From Comamonadaceae bacterium (GTDB lineage: Bacteria > Pseudomonadota > Gammaproteobacteria > Burkholderiales > Burkholderiaceae_C), in NCBI GenBank assembly GCA_015999985.1, contig JAECRA010000033.1, forward strand, positions 1 through 45,312: a stretch of 45,312 bases of DNA, written 5' to 3'. The translations under genes and the position numbers were made by a program. The notes below the pieces were generated by a model. The model made no database searches and was not told the origin of the DNA. It worked only from the letters and a program-made list of their open reading frames with translations. Below are positions 43,852-45,312 of the stretch, in pieces. The number at the start of each line of letters is the position of its first letter. Within the stretch, counting starts at the first letter, position 1.

Positions 43852-44607
43852 TTACGGCGGCGACAGCGCTGTGAGCGAGTCTGCGCGGTCCAAGAGGGAT
43901 GAATCACCCCCTAGGCGCCGAGTCAGCTCCGCAGCCGCCGTCAGCAAAGACCTCGACATGGTCGGGACCAGATCAAGTGAGAAGCGCACGGCTGGCCCGG
44001 AAATGGCTAGTGCGCCACGCAGGCTCCCCTGAGGTCCAAACACCGGAGCCGCTATGGCCGCAATGTCGGGCTCGCGTTCACCCACGGTGGCGATCAGCGG
44101 TTGCGCGGGGAAGTTGGCGGGGGGCGTGAGCAGCCGATCAAAGCTGGCCAATACCCGACCCGCCGCTCCCTTGTCCAAAGGCAACAGGTCGCCCGTGTGA
44201 ACGTGGTCACGGATAGAGCGAGACGAATCGACACGAAACAGGCACACACGAAGCTTGCCTTCCCGCGTGAAGAACGAGGCACCTTCACCCGTCTCCTGCA
44301 CCAGCCGACGCAGGATGGGGGGCACATGGTCGTCCAGGCGCAAGGCGGCCTGATAAAGGCCGCCCCAATGCAACAGCATAGAACCCAATTGGTAGCTGCC
44401 ATCGTCCAGCCGCACGATGCAGTGTTCCTGCACCAGCGTGGTGATGAGCCTCAGGATGGTGCTCTTGTACATGCCCGTACGCCGTGCGATCTCGTTGAGA
44501 GGCAGTGAGGCATCTCCCGGCCGAAACGCATTGAGGATGGTGAATGCGCGCTCAACAGCGGCGACTCCTCCTCCTGGCTTCTGATCGTTCTCTGGTTCCT
44601 GAGGCAT
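43852..44607 (-). CDS. IclR-family transcriptional regulator
   Basis: A 251-residue IclR regulator. The N-terminal winged HTH has VERAFTILNAF, LPLNEIARRTGMYKSTILRLITTL and a wing ending DDGSYQLGSM. The C-terminal GAF-like effector domain includes VDSSRSIRDHVHTGDLLPLDKGAAGRV. It is convergent with the nicX-like gene and divergent from the last Bug gene; tandem operators lie before both plus-strand units, so it probably controls them. A pyridine-derived effector is an inference. Confidence 0.93.
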   Translation of the reverse strand: MPQEPENDQKPGGGVAAVERAFTILNAFRPGDASLPLNEIARRTGMYKSTILRLITTLVQEHCIVRLDDGSYQLGSMLLHWGGLYQAALRLDDHVPPILRRLVQETGEGASFFTREGKLRVCLFRVDSSRSIRDHVHTGDLLPLDKGAAGRVLASFDRLLTPPANFPAQPLIATVGEREPDIAAIAAPVFGPQGSLRGALAISGPAVRFSLDLVPTMSRSLLTAAAELTRRLGGDSSLLDRADSLTALSPP

Positions 44608-44629
44608 GAATAAATTGCAAAAAAACTGC

Positions 44630-44657
44630 TTGACATTGTATCGTGCCGTTGTACAGA
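44630..44657 (+). promoter_or_regulatory. Possible sigma-70 promoter of the last Bug gene
   Basis: TTGACA (44630-44635) and TACAGA (44652-44657) are spaced by 16 bp. Operator B begins 6 bp after the -10 element, where a bound protein would block the start of transcription. Confidence 0.5.
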
Positions 44658-44663
44658 ATGATG

Positions 44664-44698
44664 TTCTCTCAGACGGAATGGTATTCCCTCTGACGAAA
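44664..44698 (+). promoter_or_regulatory. Tandem operator B (two units, 20 bp apart) before the Bug gene
   Basis: Unit 1 (44664-44678) is TTCTCTCAGACGGAA; unit 2 (44684-44698) is TTCCCTCTGACGAAA. The units agree in 11 of 15 positions and sit exactly two helical turns apart, in the same orientation and spacing as operator A. IclR proteins often bind as dimers of dimers to such pairs. Confidence 0.68.
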
Positions 44699-44742
44699 TG
44701 TCCCCGGTTTTCACGTCTCCAACCTCTTCAGGAGTTGCTGCA

Positions 44743-45312
44743 ATGTCGAAATGGAAGAAGTTCTTAATGGTGGTCTGTGGTGCCAGCCTGGCCGTAGCTT
44801 CAGCGGGGGTCCAGGCGCAGGCCTATCCCAGTAAAGCGATCACCGTGGTGGCGCCCTACCCACCCGGGGGTGCCACAGATCTCTATGCACGTTCTGTCGC
44901 CAACGGCCTGGCCGAATGGGGTCAACCGACCGTGGTCGACAACAAAGCAGGTGCTTCCGGAATCATTGGTGCGGAATACGTTTCACGCCAAGCCGCAGAC
45001 GGCTACAACCTGCTGATCGGCGCGTCGTCCATGTTCTCCATCCTGCCTCAGTTGAACGACAGGATGAAAGCCGTGGCGCAGCGTGTGGAGCCTATTTCTC
45101 TGCTGGGCTTGAACCCGTCGTATGTGGTTGTGCCCATCACCCTGCCTGTCAACACGATTGGGGAATTGATAGCCTATCTCAAGGCCAACCCCGGCAAGTT
45201 CGGCTATGCGTCTGCCGGCATAGGCACATCGCAGCATGTGTTCATGGAGCTCTTCAAGCAGCGCGCGAACGTTGACGTGTTCGCCGTGCAATACAAAGGC
45301 AGCGGTCCCATG
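44743..45312 (+). CDS. Bug-type tripartite tricarboxylate transporter binding protein (partial, cut by window end)
   Basis: The first 190 codons of a Bug/TctC receptor run open to the end of the window. A signal peptide (FLMVVCGASLAVASAGVQAQ) is followed by AYPSKAITVVAPYPPGGATD and the VVDNKAGASGIIGAEYV hallmark; LKANPGKFGYASAGIGTSQH is also typical. GGAG at 44731-44734 is 8 nt before ATG 44743. Given the shared operator with the nicD/nicX-like genes, its ligand may be a pyridine carboxylate or related acid. About 130 residues are expected beyond the edge. Confidence 0.92.
   Translation, partial: MSKWKKFLMVVCGASLAVASAGVQAQAYPSKAITVVAPYPPGGATDLYARSVANGLAEWGQPTVVDNKAGASGIIGAEYVSRQAADGYNLLIGASSMFSILPQLNDRMKAVAQRVEPISLLGLNPSYVVVPITLPVNTIGELIAYLKANPGKFGYASAGIGTSQHVFMELFKQRANVDVFAVQYKGSGPM

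Noticed and set aside
1..45312. CRISPR arrays, tRNA genes, insertion sequences or phage genes
   Set aside because: I looked for regular direct repeats with spacers, tRNA-like cloverleafs, transposase or integrase motifs and found none that hold up.

Overview
The window looks like chromosomal DNA of a betaproteobacterium of the Burkholderiales, probably Comamonadaceae or a close relative. The reasons are GC-rich coding sequence, three tripartite-tricarboxylate (Bug-type) binding proteins with no TctA/TctB membrane partners, several LysR/IclR-controlled catabolic clusters, and a nitrate-assimilation locus with Klebsiella-type control. I see no tRNA, rRNA, CRISPR array, insertion sequence or phage gene. 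This is dense metabolic DNA.

Layout. (1) 107-9465: a DHDPS-like lyase/aldolase, a convergent LysR regulator, and a divergent catabolic run: Bug receptor, family III CoA-transferase, GlcF-like iron-sulfur protein, PCMH/VAO-type flavoprotein, SDR dehydrogenase and alpha/beta hydrolase. The substrate is unknown; a phenolic or benzylic compound is a guess. (2) 9547-13847 (minus): LysR regulator, FMN alpha-hydroxyacid oxidase, Bug receptor and a 4,5-dihydroxyphthalate decarboxylase/SBP-like protein. (3) 14423-21373: a heme-oxygenase-like iron enzyme, a class I methyltransferase, catalase HPII, a ferritin-like protein and a small unknown ORF; an iron/peroxide theme. (4) 21664-23109: DHA2 drug exporter. 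(5) 23253-27256: translationally coupled VRR-NUC nuclease and XPD/DinG-type helicase behind a LexA-like box. (6) 27375-30262: SCP2-type thiolase, its DUF35 partner and an EamA transporter. (7) 30302-41624: nitrate/nitrite assimilation: nirB-nirD-nasA-cobA on minus, a NIT-ANTAR regulator, and nrtA-nrtB-nrtD on plus. (8) 41894-45312: nicD-like and nicX-like genes of the lower nicotinate/2,5-dihydroxypyridine pathway, an IclR regulator and a Bug receptor cut by the window end.

The best-supported new observation is regulatory. Both nitrate operons (nirB and nrtA) have a sigma-54 -24/-12 promoter, then a leader of about 112-116 nt holding two hexaloop hairpins with A at loop position 1 and G at position 4. 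The second hairpin overlaps an intrinsic terminator just before the first gene. This is the ANTAR antitermination layout, and the NIT-ANTAR protein lies between the operons. A second regulatory find is a pair of matching tandem operators (two 15-bp units, 20 bp apart) before the nicD-like gene and before the last Bug gene, on either side of the IclR regulator. Together they suggest one small pyridine-catabolism regulon.

Starts were adjusted to internal ATG/GTG/TTG codons where a ribosome binding site or gene overlap favoured them; this is stated per gene.
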